From NCBI RefSeq assembly GCF_015326965.1, contig NZ_CP017659.1:1984001-2048000 (forward strand): 64,000 nucleotides of DNA. The letters run 5' to 3'. The position numbers and the translations under genes are program-made. A model generated the notes under the pieces. The model worked only from the letters and a program-made list of their open reading frames with translations, did not search any database and was not told the origin of the DNA. Below are positions 45,489 to 53,791 of this stretch, one piece after another (within the stretch, counting starts at the first letter, position 1; each line of letters starts with the position of its first letter). Source of the DNA: Paenibacillus sp. JZ16 (GTDB lineage Bacteria > Bacillota > Bacilli > Paenibacillales > Paenibacillaceae).

Positions 45489-46091
45489 ATGTCTAAAGAT
45501 TTTTCAGCTGCACTCAAAAATCGCCGTTCTTATTACGGGATTAGCAAAGAATCCGTTATCTCGGACGAGCGTATTCAGGAAATCGTAAACGAAGCGGTTA
45601 AGTATACTCCGTCTTCTTTCAACTCCCAAAGTGCACGCGTCGTTGTATTGCTTGGCGAACAGCACGATAAACTGTGGAACATCACGGAAGGCATCCTGAA
45701 GGAAGTTGTTGGCGATGAAGAAGCATTCAAATCCACTGCCGACAAAATGGCTTCATTCCGCGCTGGTTACGGTACGGTACTGTTCTTCGAGGACAATAAC
45801 GTCATTGCCGGGCTGCAACAAAGCTTTGCCGCTTATGCCGACAATTTCCCGGTTTGGTCCAACCAATCCAACGGCATGCTGCAATTTGTAGTATGGACAT
45901 CCCTTGAAGCAGAAGGTCTGGGCGCATCCCTGCAGCACTACAACCCGCTGATCGACGAAAAAGTAAAAGCCGAATGGAACGTCCCGGAAAGCTGGAAGCT
46001 GATTGCTCAAATGCCTTTCGGTAAGCCGGTTGCTGAACCAGGCGAAAAAGAATTTGCACCGCTTGAAGATCGCGTGAAAGTATATAACTAA
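45489..46091 (+). CDS. Nitroreductase-family protein
   Basis: FMN-dependent NAD(P)H oxidoreductase of 200 residues, cytosolic. Features are KNRRSYYGI (FMN phosphate contact), TPSSFNSQSARVVVLLGE, and the C-terminal EAEGLGASLQHYNPLI. It resembles Bacillus YodC/HBN1-type proteins acting on quinones or nitroaromatics. ACCAGGAGG lies 11 bases before the ATG. It has a strong promoter with a dyad at the start site, suggesting induction by electrophiles or quinones. It is monocistronic with a terminator. Confidence 0.9.
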   Translation: MSKDFSAALKNRRSYYGISKESVISDERIQEIVNEAVKYTPSSFNSQSARVVVLLGEQHDKLWNITEGILKEVVGDEEAFKSTADKMASFRAGYGTVLFFEDNNVIAGLQQSFAAYADNFPVWSNQSNGMLQFVVWTSLEAEGLGASLQHYNPLIDEKVKAEWNVPESWKLIAQMPFGKPVAEPGEKEFAPLEDRVKVYN

Positions 46092-46102
46092 TCAAACAGA
46101 TG

Positions 46103-46152
46103 AAAAAAGCCGCCTCCCTAAGTTCCTGCAAATGGGACAGGCGGTTTTTTTT
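46103..46152. terminator. Terminator of the nitroreductase gene
   Basis: AAAAAAGCCGCCT pairs with AGGCGGTTTTTTTT around a loop that itself can fold; a T-run follows. Confidence 0.85.
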
Positions 46153-46278
46153 ATAATGGGCAAAGATTGAAAAACCGATGGCAAAACGATACAATTACAC
46201 AGGTAAGAACCCTCGAACTTCTACGATAACATGAAGCTCCGGGGCAAATCTTGCGGTAACCAACTACATAAGATGTTG

Positions 46279-46370
46279 GCTGTACTAGGGGTGCCATGTG
46301 CTGAGAGACGGCGGGCTGCCGTTAACCCTTATCACCCGATCTAGGTCATACTAGCGTGGGGAAGTGTAGC
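46279..46370 (+). ncRNA. TPP riboswitch (THI element)
   Basis: The conserved thiamine pyrophosphate aptamer blocks are all present in order: GGGGTGCC, GCTGAGAG, ACCCGATCTAGGTCATACTAGCGTGGGGAAG-type 3' half (key parts ACCCGATCT and ATACTAGCGTGGGGAAG). A terminator hairpin follows at 46401-46431, so TPP should stop transcription before the YkoF-like gene. Confidence 0.95.
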
Positions 46371-46400
46371 ATTTATGTTTATTTCTTTTCGTAGGCATAA

Positions 46401-46431
46401 CTGCACCTTCTTCATGGGGTGCGGTTTTTTT
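46401..46431 (+). terminator. Riboswitch expression-platform terminator
   Basis: CTGCACC pairs with GGTGCGG around a 10-base loop, followed by seven Ts. It lies between the TPP aptamer and the ribosome-binding site of the next gene. Confidence 0.85.
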
Positions 46432-46463
46432 GCGTGGACTTATATAATGGGGAGGAAATGAAA

Positions 46464-47069
46464 ATGAATGAGCTTGTTTGCGGAACCAGCCGGATCGTCG
46501 GATGCCGGTTCTCGGTATTTCCCATGACAGACCGGTTTGTGGAGGTCATCCTGGGCGCTCTGCAATCTGTGGATGCGGGAAAGGTGTGGATTCAGACAGA
46601 CGATGTGAGCACTTGTATTCGTGGACGTGCAGAGCATGTCTTTGATGTTACAAGAGCGATATTCGCCCATGCTGCGGCGAGTGGCGTGCACACTGTTTTT
46701 AATGGCACTTATTCCATTGGCTGCCCCGGAGATACGGACGCCGATGTATATATGACTGAGGATTCAACCCGCTTGAACAACGACATCGGAGAACATGCCG
46801 ATATGGAGACTGCCTGCCAATTCGCTCTTTACCCCATGGGTACGGACAACTACATGGATGTCATCTACGGTGAAGTAAATCGTGCGAAGGCAGCCGGTAC
46901 GTTCGCCGGAAGCGTTCATTACGCCAGCCGGTTGGACGGATCCTTATCCCGGGTGTTCGGGTCTCTTGAAGAGGCGTTTTTGTATGCGATCCAATCCGAC
47001 AGCAGCCATCTGGTCATGACTGCAGTGGTGTCCGCTCACAGCCCCTCGGTTAAAGCCGCATCGAATTGA
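46464..47069 (+). CDS. ykoF: YkoF-like thiamine/HMP-binding protein
   Basis: Soluble protein of 201 residues made of two similar halves, as in Bacillus YkoF, which binds thiamine. The first half has CRFSVFPMTDRFVEVILGAL and a matching strand-helix pattern recurs in the second half (CQFALYPMGTDNYMDVIYGE). The ATG at 46464 lies 8 bases after GGGGAGG. The gene follows a TPP riboswitch, so it is shut off when TPP is high. Unlike Bacillus, no ykoE, ykoD or ykoC follows; a terminator closes the unit directly after it. Confidence 0.9.
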   Translation: MNELVCGTSRIVGCRFSVFPMTDRFVEVILGALQSVDAGKVWIQTDDVSTCIRGRAEHVFDVTRAIFAHAAASGVHTVFNGTYSIGCPGDTDADVYMTEDSTRLNNDIGEHADMETACQFALYPMGTDNYMDVIYGEVNRAKAAGTFAGSVHYASRLDGSLSRVFGSLEEAFLYAIQSDSSHLVMTAVVSAHSPSVKAASN

Positions 47070-47086
47070 GTTCGATTGAGGCAGAC

Positions 47087-47113
47087 AAAAGCCCGGCATG
47101 CGCCGGGCTTTTC
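47087..47113 (+). terminator. Terminator of ykoF
   Basis: AAAGCCCGGC and GCCGGGCTTT with a 4-base loop, then TTCT. Confidence 0.85.
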
Positions 47114-47141
47114 TGTCACTACTGCCAAGAATCTTGACGGT

Positions 47142-47240
47142 TTAAACCCAAGCACTCAAGATGATTACGAGCAGGATAAAGAGAACCAAAATAATTCCTA
47201 CTGAATTGCCATATTCACCGCCGCCATATACTCCGCTCAT
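47142..47240 (-). CDS. YjcZ-family (sporulation-associated) microprotein
   Basis: A 32-residue peptide. The N-terminus MSGVYGGGEYG is Gly/Tyr-rich, and the rest is one hydrophobic helix (IILVLFILLVIIL) ending SAWV. This layout is that of the YjcZ/YtrI-type peptides common in Bacilli and Paenibacilli, often several per genome and linked with spores. GGAGGGGATCTTC before the ATG is a strong ribosome-binding site. Confidence 0.85.
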   Translation of the reverse strand: MSGVYGGGEYGNSVGIILVLFILLVIILSAWV

Positions 47241-47357
47241 GAAGATCCCCTCCTGGATTTAAAGTATGCCGTGATGTAATCACACTATTATAGTATTTAC
47301 CGCGCCTTGCTAGCGTCACGGCTAATGTACCTCTCTTTATCTATTGGCATCGATATT

Positions 47358-48056
47358 TTATTCCTCATAACCGATGAGAAGTTTCCCTCCGTACGGACGG
47401 AGCATTTCCTCGGTAAATGCCATTAGAACAGAAGGATCATCTTGGCGATACATCGCCGCGAGCGCTGTTTCCAATCGCTCTCCTAAAATTGTGTCAAAGC
47501 GGTTAAACAGGCGGAACAGCGTTTTCCCTTCACCCGTCCACTCCCGGTTCACCCTAAGTACAAAATCACAGAGAATCGCGGCTATTTTGTGCACCGTAAA
47601 CCATTTTTCACCATCGCTTCGGGGACTCTTCAAGTCCAGCATGTACTCGGTTAGCACATAACGGTAGTCGTTAATATCGGTTATCGTCAAGGGCAGAGGT
47701 CCGTAATCCAAATCGCTTTGGGCTTCCGTCCGCACCTCTTCCCCCTCGGGCATAAGGCGCAACACCGTCCCTTCTGCGATCATCCGCTGAAATGACGGAT
47801 TCGCCGCGATCACTCCCTCGTCAAAATATTCGCGATAGGAGGATAAAGACAATATAAAGATTTCCGCGATCCATCCATGCGCCTCTATCGTCCTCCTGCT
47901 GAAATCATGACCCTCTCGTTCAAGGACCATAATGTCCAAATCGGATTGTTCATTATATTCGCCTCTGCTCGCGCTGCCGCCAAGCACGGCAAGCAAACAG
48001 TCGGGATAATCGTGTTGAATGACGCGTTCCGCTGCCTCTACCGGTTCCATCCTCAT
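47358..48056 (-). CDS. Nucleotidyltransferase-domain protein
   Basis: A 232-residue protein with the polymerase-beta-like signature GGSASRGEYNEQSDLDIMV (about 26-44), including the Gly-Ser pair and the Asp-x-Asp metal site. It is followed by a helical C-terminal domain like those of aminoglycoside nucleotidyltransferases. The substrate is unknown; a stand-alone toxin/antitoxin pair of the MNT/HEPN type was considered but no HEPN partner adjoins it. GGAGGAAACGTC precedes the ATG. Confidence 0.75.
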   Translation of the reverse strand: MRMEPVEAAERVIQHDYPDCLLAVLGGSASRGEYNEQSDLDIMVLEREGHDFSRRTIEAHGWIAEIFILSLSSYREYFDEGVIAANPSFQRMIAEGTVLRLMPEGEEVRTEAQSDLDYGPLPLTITDINDYRYVLTEYMLDLKSPRSDGEKWFTVHKIAAILCDFVLRVNREWTGEGKTLFRLFNRFDTILGERLETALAAMYRQDDPSVLMAFTEEMLRPYGGKLLIGYEE

Positions 48057-48200
48057 GACGTTTCCTCCATTATGACTCTGATCCTCCCGAAAAAAGGGCT
48101 CAAAATATCTAATTCAGCTAAAACCCTAAACGTACCTGAATCATATGGTAAATAAACGATTACCCTCATGTTGATGACAAGGGAAGAAGGGATAGATGAG

Positions 48201-48923
48201 ATGAACTACATTCATATGCTCTCTAAATTAGGCATGGGCAGTGCCCACCCGGGAGGATTCGAGGCAACCCTCAGAATGCTGAAGAATTATCCCATTCAAC
48301 CGGGCAGCCGCATTCTGGAGGTGGGGTGCGGAACTGGCAGAACCGCATGCCATCTTTCGGAGATGGGGTATCAAGTGACAGCTATTGATCTGAACGAAAA
48401 TATGATCAAAAAAGCACGAGCACGAGCCGAAGCGATGGAAATCGACGTGCAGTTCCATCAAGCCGATGTATGCGCATTGCCTTTCGAGGACAATCAATTT
48501 GATCTGATCATGGCCGAGTCTGTTACCGTATTTACGGATACTTCGAAGTCGCTGCCCGAATATTACCGCGTTCTGGATCGCGGAGGCGTCCTGCTGGACA
48601 GAGAATTACTGCTAGATAAGCCCATGCCGGAAGCAAAGCTTCAGGAACTGCTCGAATTCTTCGGAATACCTAATCTGATGATGAGAGAAGAATGGGAGGA
48701 ATCCCTCTTGGCTTGCGGGTTTAAACAGGAAGAAATTCTGGAGTACAATCACTTCAATGAGCAGTTAAAGGAAGAGCAGACACGTCATCTGGATACATTT
48801 GAACAGCGCGATAAAGGACTCCTGTTCGATGTTGCGCTCTGGGAAACGCTGTTCAAGCATGATCGCATGATTCTGGATAATACCGATTATCTCGCTTCCG
48901 CCTTATTCCGGGCAGTAAAATAG
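48201..48923 (+). CDS. Class I SAM-dependent methyltransferase
   Basis: A 240-residue methyltransferase. Motif I is ILEVGCGTGRTACHL (about 38-52), motif II ends in VTAIDLNENMI, and post-motif residues FEDNQFDLIMAESV follow. The group matches UbiE/COQ5-like proteins of unknown substrate. The ATG at 48201 was chosen because GAAGGGA lies 8 bases upstream; an in-frame ATG at 48168 has no ribosome-binding site. The gene is alone. Confidence 0.85.
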   Translation: MNYIHMLSKLGMGSAHPGGFEATLRMLKNYPIQPGSRILEVGCGTGRTACHLSEMGYQVTAIDLNENMIKKARARAEAMEIDVQFHQADVCALPFEDNQFDLIMAESVTVFTDTSKSLPEYYRVLDRGGVLLDRELLLDKPMPEAKLQELLEFFGIPNLMMREEWEESLLACGFKQEEILEYNHFNEQLKEEQTRHLDTFEQRDKGLLFDVALWETLFKHDRMILDNTDYLASALFRAVK

Positions 48924-49107
48924 AACCTTTTCACATCTGTGCATCAAGTGGGGATTCGCATATTTGCTACGTATCCCCTCTCTTTCCTCATTTTCAGTTC
49001 TTTCGACCTAATCCAACACTTTTTGTCAATTCGTTCTATCTAGTTTTGCCCGTCGATGCTATAATCATGGTAAATATATCCTATGTTGTTGAGGAGGACT
49101 CATTCTT

Positions 49108-50358
49108 ATGGCATGGTTCAACAGACTCCCTATTTCACGAAAAATTACTGCAGCCTGTTTTCTCATTGCCACTTTGTTTGCGGTTCCAATGCTGCTTGCG
49201 TTTATTCTAATGGGTAAAGCAATCATTGGCGTGGTCATCGTGGTGGTACTAACAGGTCTTACTTTTCCTCTTTCTCGTCTTATTGAGAAAACGCTTACTA
49301 ACTCCTTTGCGGAAATCTCCAGCGTTTCTGCCAAAATCGCTAAAGGCGACTTCACCTTCCAGGTAGAAGAGGTTGGGGGCATGAACGATCTAAGCAGAAC
49401 ATTCAACAGCATGGTGGACAAGCTTCGTAAAATACTGCAGGAAACCTCGGATATTACGCGTCAGGTCATGACCTCAAGCTCCAATATCTCGATTAAAAAC
49501 CAGGAGCTCATTCAAGTGATGAATCAAGTCTCCTTATCTTCCAATGAGCTGGCCGTCGGGGCTAACGAAATTTCGGAAGACGTAGCCGAAATGACACATT
49601 CCATTGGCGAGATCGAGGAGAAGGTCAGCAACTATACGCATTCAACCCAGGAAATGAATACCCGTTCGATCGAAACGCTGGGACTGGTAGAGCAAGGAAG
49701 GGACTCCGTCGCCAAGCAGTCCGCAGGAATGCAGCGTAATATTGACGCAACGGCCAAAGTCGCGGAGTCCATTGATGCACTGGCCCGGAGTGCCAGAGGA
49801 ATTACCCAGATCACGGAGACGATCTCGGAACTTGCCGATCAGACCAACTTGTTATCCTTGAACGCATCCATTGAAGCGGCAAGAGCAGGCGAGCACGGCG
49901 CCGGCTTTGCCGTTGTCGCCCAAGAGGTGCGTAAATTGGCCGAAGAATCCACGTCATCAACACGGGAAGTATTCAATCTCGTACGGAGCATCGAATCGGA
50001 CGTGAAACATGCCACCCAGAACATTAAAATTAATGAAGAGGTCGTCAGGCAGCAAACCGAAATGATCCGTGAAGCTGAGCTGGTGTTCATGGAGATTGTA
50101 AACAGTGTGCAGTATATTTCGGAACAGATCGCCGCTTTCTCCAAGGAGAGCGAATCCATGCTCGAAAGTGCGAAGAGCATTTCTTCCGCGATTCAGAATA
50201 TATCGGCAATCACGCAGCAATCCGCCGCGGGAACGGAGCAGGTGTCGGCATCCATGAATGAAGGCATCTCATCGATCCAGAAGATGGCCGAGGAAGCGGA
50301 AGCAATGAATAATGCCGTTTTCCGGCTGCAAAAAACGATCAACATTTTCAAATTTTAA
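49108..50358 (+). CDS. Methyl-accepting chemotaxis protein without extracytoplasmic sensor
   Basis: A chemoreceptor-like protein of 416 residues. Two adjacent membrane segments (about 13-35 and 37-58) leave almost nothing outside the cell. A short HAMP-like region follows, then the signalling domain with [43 protein letters not shown] precedes the ATG. The lack of an outside domain suggests sensing of the membrane state or an internal cue. It has no chemotaxis gene beside it. Confidence 0.9.
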   Translation: MAWFNRLPISRKITAACFLIATLFAVPMLLAFILMGKAIIGVVIVVVLTGLTFPLSRLIEKTLTNSFAEISSVSAKIAKGDFTFQVEEVGGMNDLSRTFNSMVDKLRKILQETSDITRQVMTSSSNISIKNQELIQVMNQVSLSSNELAVGANEISEDVAEMTHSIGEIEEKVSNYTHSTQEMNTRSIETLGLVEQGRDSVAKQSAGMQRNIDATAKVAESIDALARSARGITQITETISELADQTNLLSLNASIEAARAGEHGAGFAVVAQEVRKLAEESTSSTREVFNLVRSIESDVKHATQNIKINEEVVRQQTEMIREAELVFMEIVNSVQYISEQIAAFSKESESMLESAKSISSAIQNISAITQQSAAGTEQVSASMNEGISSIQKMAEEAEAMNNAVFRLQKTINIFKF

Positions 50359-50415
50359 GTAAGGTACACGCTACATAATGTATACGCGCTTTCGAAGCGG
50401 CAACGAGCCGAAATG

Positions 50416-50458
50416 CAAAAAATGGCTGTGCTAGGATAACATCCTGAGCACAGCCATT
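50416..50458 (-). terminator. Terminator of the methyltransferase-NUDIX-phosphatase unit
   Basis: AATGGCTGTGCT with its complement and an inner AGGAT/ATCCT stem, followed on the minus strand by TTTTTTGC. It may also stop plus-strand readthrough from the chemoreceptor gene. Confidence 0.7.
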
Positions 50459-50557
50459 CTTCATTGGACACATTTTCGAGTATGACGAACCGTCCGTCAA
50501 GTGAGCAAACCGTCGTAGGGGGCAGCCCCCTTTTATATCATGCAGCGTACTCCAGCC

Positions 50558-51118
50558 CTATGGCTCGTTCCATAACCGCGCGATATTCACGAGCCGCCCT
50601 TCCTCAAACTCGGCTCGGTAAATATCCGGCAGCGTCGTACCTAGCCAGAAATGATAATCGAATCGTTGATCATAATGCTGCAGCATGAGTGTCATAATGT
50701 CGCCGTGGGTGCCAATCACGACAGACTTTCCGATATGTTTATTCAGGATTTCCTTTAGCACCTGGACTGCTCGGCTTTGCGCGCTTTTGCTGGATTCCCC
50801 TCCGGGGAAGGAGATAGTTGGATCCTGAAAAAGGATCTTCTTGGCATCGAGGAAGGAATGCCCCTGAAAATCCCCGACCTTCCGTTCCCTTAAGTCCTCT
50901 TGCTCCGTAATCGGCAATCCCAAAGCGTCCGCCAATGGTTGAACCGTATCCTTGGCTCGCTTGTAAGGGCTTGATATGATAGCGTCAATCCCTTCTCCCA
51001 GGAGCACATCCTTGACTCGAACCGCAGCGAGGGAGCCCTCGGTGGATAATCCCCGCGACCTTTCCTTCCCATGGATAAAGGGAGATTCCGCATGTCTCAC
51101 AAAATAGAAAGTCGTCAT
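50558..51118 (-). CDS. Histidine phosphatase (phosphoglycerate-mutase-like)
   Basis: A 186-residue cytosolic phosphatase. The catalytic RHA motif FYFVRHAES (about 4-12) and the second His in VIGTHGDIMTL (about 133-143) are present, with SSPYKRAKDTVQP between. The family removes phosphate from small molecules; the substrate is unknown. The ATG overlaps the NUDIX stop by 4 bases, so the two are coupled. It is the last of a three-gene unit with a methyltransferase and a NUDIX enzyme. Confidence 0.88.
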   Translation of the reverse strand: MTTFYFVRHAESPFIHGKERSRGLSTEGSLAAVRVKDVLLGEGIDAIISSPYKRAKDTVQPLADALGLPITEQEDLRERKVGDFQGHSFLDAKKILFQDPTISFPGGESSKSAQSRAVQVLKEILNKHIGKSVVIGTHGDIMTLMLQHYDQRFDYHFWLGTTLPDIYRAEFEEGRLVNIARLWNEP

Positions 51119-51579
51119 CCTTCAACCTCTGCTTCTTTTGAAGTCTCACCCTTTAATACAGGCTCCATCATCATCTCCACAAACGGTGTTAACGGTAACA
51201 ACCCCAATGAATCCAAGGGAATCCATTTAGCTCCTAATGAGTCTTGACCGTCTCCGTCCGTTTTGATTACGGCTTTATCATTCAGCAGCTCGACATCATA
51301 CATGATACCGATGTGATGCAGCTCTTCTATCTGATTCGCTTCATACTGGTATACGATCGTATAGGAGATAGCCGTCCGTATACTGCCCTTTATTGGAGAA
51401 AGCCCGGTTTCCTCTATAAATTCGCGCTGCAGCGTATGCTCCGGCTCTTCTCCGAACTCAATGGAGCCGCCCGGTAAATCCCACTTCCCCTTGTGCGGCC
51501 CTCTCGCTTTCTGGATCAACAGGATATGATCATGCTGAATTAATACTCCATAAACGCCGAGATGCGTATGTTTCACCAC
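51115..51579 (-). CDS. NUDIX hydrolase
   Basis: A 154-residue hydrolase of nucleoside-diphosphate-linked molecules. The NUDIX box is GGSIEFGEEPEHTLQREFIEETGL-like (key part GGSIEFGEEP, REFIEETG), about residues 36-58. A longer open frame reaches into the preceding methyltransferase gene but lacks a ribosome-binding site; GTG at 51579, 10 bases after AGGAG and 2 bases after that gene's stop, was chosen. It overlaps the phosphatase by 4 bases. Confidence 0.88.
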   Translation of the reverse strand: MVKHTHLGVYGVLIQHDHILLIQKARGPHKGKWDLPGGSIEFGEEPEHTLQREFIEETGLSPIKGSIRTAISYTIVYQYEANQIEELHHIGIMYDVELLNDKAVIKTDGDGQDSLGAKWIPLDSLGLLPLTPFVEMMMEPVLKGETSKEAEVEG

Positions 51580-51581
51580 AG

Positions 51582-52289
51582 TTAACACACTCCTTTTCTT
51601 GCAGTGAAGGTGATCCATTGACTTCGAAAAAGTACGTCTCTCCCACCCTTCACTTCTTGAATATCCTGCTGCACCTGACGCCTCGTTAAGATCTCCCATT
51701 CCGAATACAGCTCATCGAGGATGGAAAAGGCTCTGTCCGCGGACAGATTCAGCTCGATTAAACCTTCCTCCTCCAGGCCCGTTTCCTGATCGATTTCCTT
51801 CACCTCTGTGCTCATCATGATGCAGTGTATGCCCTGGTGCACGGTTCCTGCCTGCATCTGTTCGATCTTGGATGCGAAGGCATCCTCGGAGCTCATATGC
51901 TCCAGGCATGAGCATGCAATGACGTAATGATAAGTATCCACGGCAATGTCATAGTGCTCTACGTCTGCCACAATGGCCTCAAGGTTGGAGCTTACGCCAT
52001 GTAGTACCGCATACTGCCGCAGCTTCTCGACTGCCGATGGCAGCAGATCTACGCAGACGACCTGCCCGTTCGCCGCTTGGATCCGCTGCGCAACCGGGAT
52101 ACTGTTACGCCCGACGCCACAGGCCAGATCCAATACCCGCGTCTCATGAAACGACAATAATTCCAGATGATCGAGGACCGTCTGCACGGGCTTGGCTAAC
52201 CAGCTCCCAGGCTGAAACAATACGGCTTCCTCGTACAGAGTCTCGTGATACAATCTTTCCTTTTGACGTGCGCGGTTGAATATGTCCAT
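51582..52289 (-). CDS. SAM-dependent methyltransferase
   Basis: A 235-residue methyltransferase with motif I VLDLACGVGRNSIPVA (about 53-68), an acidic second strand QVVCVDLLPSAVEKL, and VIACSCLEHM. The substrate is unknown. AAGGGG lies 7 bases before the ATG. It is the first gene of a tight unit with the NUDIX and phosphatase genes, which hints at joint action on a nucleotide-like molecule (inference). Confidence 0.85.
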   Translation of the reverse strand: MDIFNRARQKERLYHETLYEEAVLFQPGSWLAKPVQTVLDHLELLSFHETRVLDLACGVGRNSIPVAQRIQAANGQVVCVDLLPSAVEKLRQYAVLHGVSSNLEAIVADVEHYDIAVDTYHYVIACSCLEHMSSEDAFASKIEQMQAGTVHQGIHCIMMSTEVKEIDQETGLEEEGLIELNLSADRAFSILDELYSEWEILTRRQVQQDIQEVKGGRDVLFRSQWITFTARKGVC

Positions 52290-52396
52290 TCGATAGCCCC
52301 TTGTTCCGGCCGTTATAAGGCCTACCTATAATTTCAACACGGACAGCCGATTTCCTTGCTCACCGCAGCTCCTGCTAGGATATAGGGTATCCTTAT

Positions 52397-52945
52397 CTAA
52401 TCATCGCTTATCGTTAGCTGCGGCCACTGATCCTTCCATTGCTTCTTCGCCACCCGATCCAAATAATAGCTCCGCTTATGGAAGTTAGGACTTCTGCGAA
52501 CCCGAAGCGCAAATAAATCCTCCAATCCGTAAGGACAGCAGAGCTCAAGCGCTCCTTCGATGTTCAACCTTGCTCCGACCGCGGTCGCCGTCTCCGGCCA
52601 ATAGGTTAACGCTGCATGGGTTGAGTTATAAGGCTCATCTCCATTCTTCACATGCATTCTGGCTTGGTTCTTGACTGACCATTTCGGGTTCGCCGTTGTT
52701 GTTCTAAGAAGCTCTTCCAATCGAATATCCCGCGCTTCAGACACATCTTCCGGATCGAAATACACCACATCAATATCCGTATGTCGATCCGTCCCTTCTA
52801 ACCCATGAAGCAGGTCCCACACATAATTTCGAATGTAGCCCGCAGCAATATAGCATTGCGGCAGTCCTAAGTCGCGAACGCTGCCCAAATCCGTCATCAA
52901 TTGCTTATGCCGGCTTATGTATTCCTTTAACCGCTCCTCTAACAT
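52397..52945 (-). CDS. Nucleotidyltransferase-like protein (COG3575 type)
   Basis: A 182-residue protein of an uncharacterised family. AAGYIRNYVWDLLHG (about 34-48) and DIDVVYFDPED (about 58-68) fit a minimal nucleotidyltransferase core with Asp-x-Asp, followed by LCCPYGLEDLFALRVRRSP and a basic C-terminus. CTGGAGGTGGATGG precedes the ATG. It is monocistronic, and its activity is not known. Confidence 0.75.
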   Translation of the reverse strand: MLEERLKEYISRHKQLMTDLGSVRDLGLPQCYIAAGYIRNYVWDLLHGLEGTDRHTDIDVVYFDPEDVSEARDIRLEELLRTTTANPKWSVKNQARMHVKNGDEPYNSTHAALTYWPETATAVGARLNIEGALELCCPYGLEDLFALRVRRSPNFHKRSYYLDRVAKKQWKDQWPQLTISDD

Positions 52946-53065
52946 CCATCCACCTCCAGTAACCTGATGTTATTCGCCGCCCGCTTGTCATTCATTTTCC
53001 ATAGGTTGTTACATTGGCTAGCCGCAACTTGAATATGAGCGTAACCCTATAATCCTGTATCCGTG
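52946..53065. other. Intergenic region upstream of the COG3575-type gene
   Basis: Apart from the ribosome-binding site of the minus-strand gene nothing distinctive is seen. Confidence 0.3.
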
Positions 53066-53106
53066 AAAAAAAGCATAGACCGCTTCACGAGGAATACGGT
53101 CTATGC
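53066..53106 (-). terminator. Terminator on the minus strand
   Basis: GCATAGACCG and CGGTCTATGC form a 10-bp stem with a 14-base loop, followed on the minus strand by seven Ts. It ends a transcript that begins at or above the zinc-ribbon gene. Confidence 0.85.
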
Positions 53107-53125
53107 ACGCTCTTTGGTAAAACTA

Positions 53126-53278
53126 TTATATTCCACATAATCCCTGAACGGCAAGACAGGCAGGGATTATAGCCGCAGCGGGTGCCACCCGAGCTGCATG
53201 CCGGACAGAAACCTGAGCATGCACACTAACAGCTGCCACTTGAGCCGGTTTGATTGCGGTATGTTCCTGTAAGGGAGC
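53126..53278 (-). other. Possible short coding region between zinc-ribbon gene and terminator
   Basis: An open frame of 50 codons, Ala/Val-rich and ending IIPACLAVQGLCGI, runs on the minus strand up to 20 bases before the terminator. The first usable start is GTG at 53239 (37 residues), with no clear ribosome-binding site. A second frame over the same bases is strikingly Cys-rich (CACSGFCPACSSGG, then CGYNPCLSC) but is cut by a TAG. Either a decayed small gene or chance is possible. Confidence 0.3.
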
Positions 53279-53360
53279 TTAAGAAACCGTATTTCGAGTT
53301 ATGCGCGAGATTTACAAGATTATCCCATCGTTCGTGCAATCAAGGCCGCTGTTGTGACAA

Positions 53361-53546
53361 CTACACAGCCGCGTCAACCCGCTCCTGCGAAGCGCCGTCA
53401 CAGCGCTTGCACACTTTCAGGGCAGTCCCGTCCGATTTGGTCCGGGGATACAACAGTTTAGTCCGGGTACTCTTGCACACCGGGCATGTACCGCGGGCGC
53501 GAGTTGGTAGGTTCCACAAGGATTTGCCTCTTTTTTGTTTTGCCAT
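53361..53546 (-). CDS. Zinc-ribbon microprotein
   Basis: A 61-residue basic protein starting MAKQKRGKSLWNLP, with two Cys pairs, CPVC (about 29-32) and CKRC (about 53-56), spaced as in a zinc ribbon. I have no named family for it, though such peptides look conserved in Paenibacillus. The ATG at 53546, 8 bases after a GGGG site, was preferred over an upstream start at 53639 whose extra 31 residues also hold Cys pairs (CPTCSAEPFHIC). A nucleic-acid-binding role is inferred. Confidence 0.65.
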   Translation of the reverse strand: MAKQKRGKSLWNLPTRARGTCPVCKSTRTKLLYPRTKSDGTALKVCKRCDGASQERVDAAV

Positions 53547-53745
53547 GAAGATACCCCATTTCATAGATTCATTATCATCACTCTTACATATATGAAAGGG
53601 TTCGGCAGAACATGTCGGGCAGCTCCATTTAGATCTCACATGACATGGTTCACAATCACTGCAGCCTCATCAGGTCCGGAATGAATGGCGGATCGTCGTC
53701 ATCGTACGCCTATCGCGCATATTTGAAATGCGAGGGGAATATAAC

Positions 53746-53783
53746 AAAAGCGAGAAGGCAACAAAGACGCCCTCTCGCTTTTT
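53746..53783. terminator. Terminator of the ADP-ribosylglycohydrolase operon
   Basis: AAAAGCGAGAAGGC pairs with GCCCTCTCGCTTTTT (one bulge), with T-runs on both strands. It follows the ribokinase stop. Confidence 0.82.
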
Positions 53784-53791
53784 GCAACGAA

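Noticed and set aside
47358..48056. MNT-type antitoxin of a toxin/antitoxin pair
   Set aside because: The nucleotidyltransferase motif is present but there is no HEPN-type partner next to it, and the protein has a long C-terminal helical domain.
53254..53595. A 113-codon open frame on the plus strand
   Set aside because: It is antisense to the zinc-ribbon gene and lacks a ribosome-binding site and recognisable domain.
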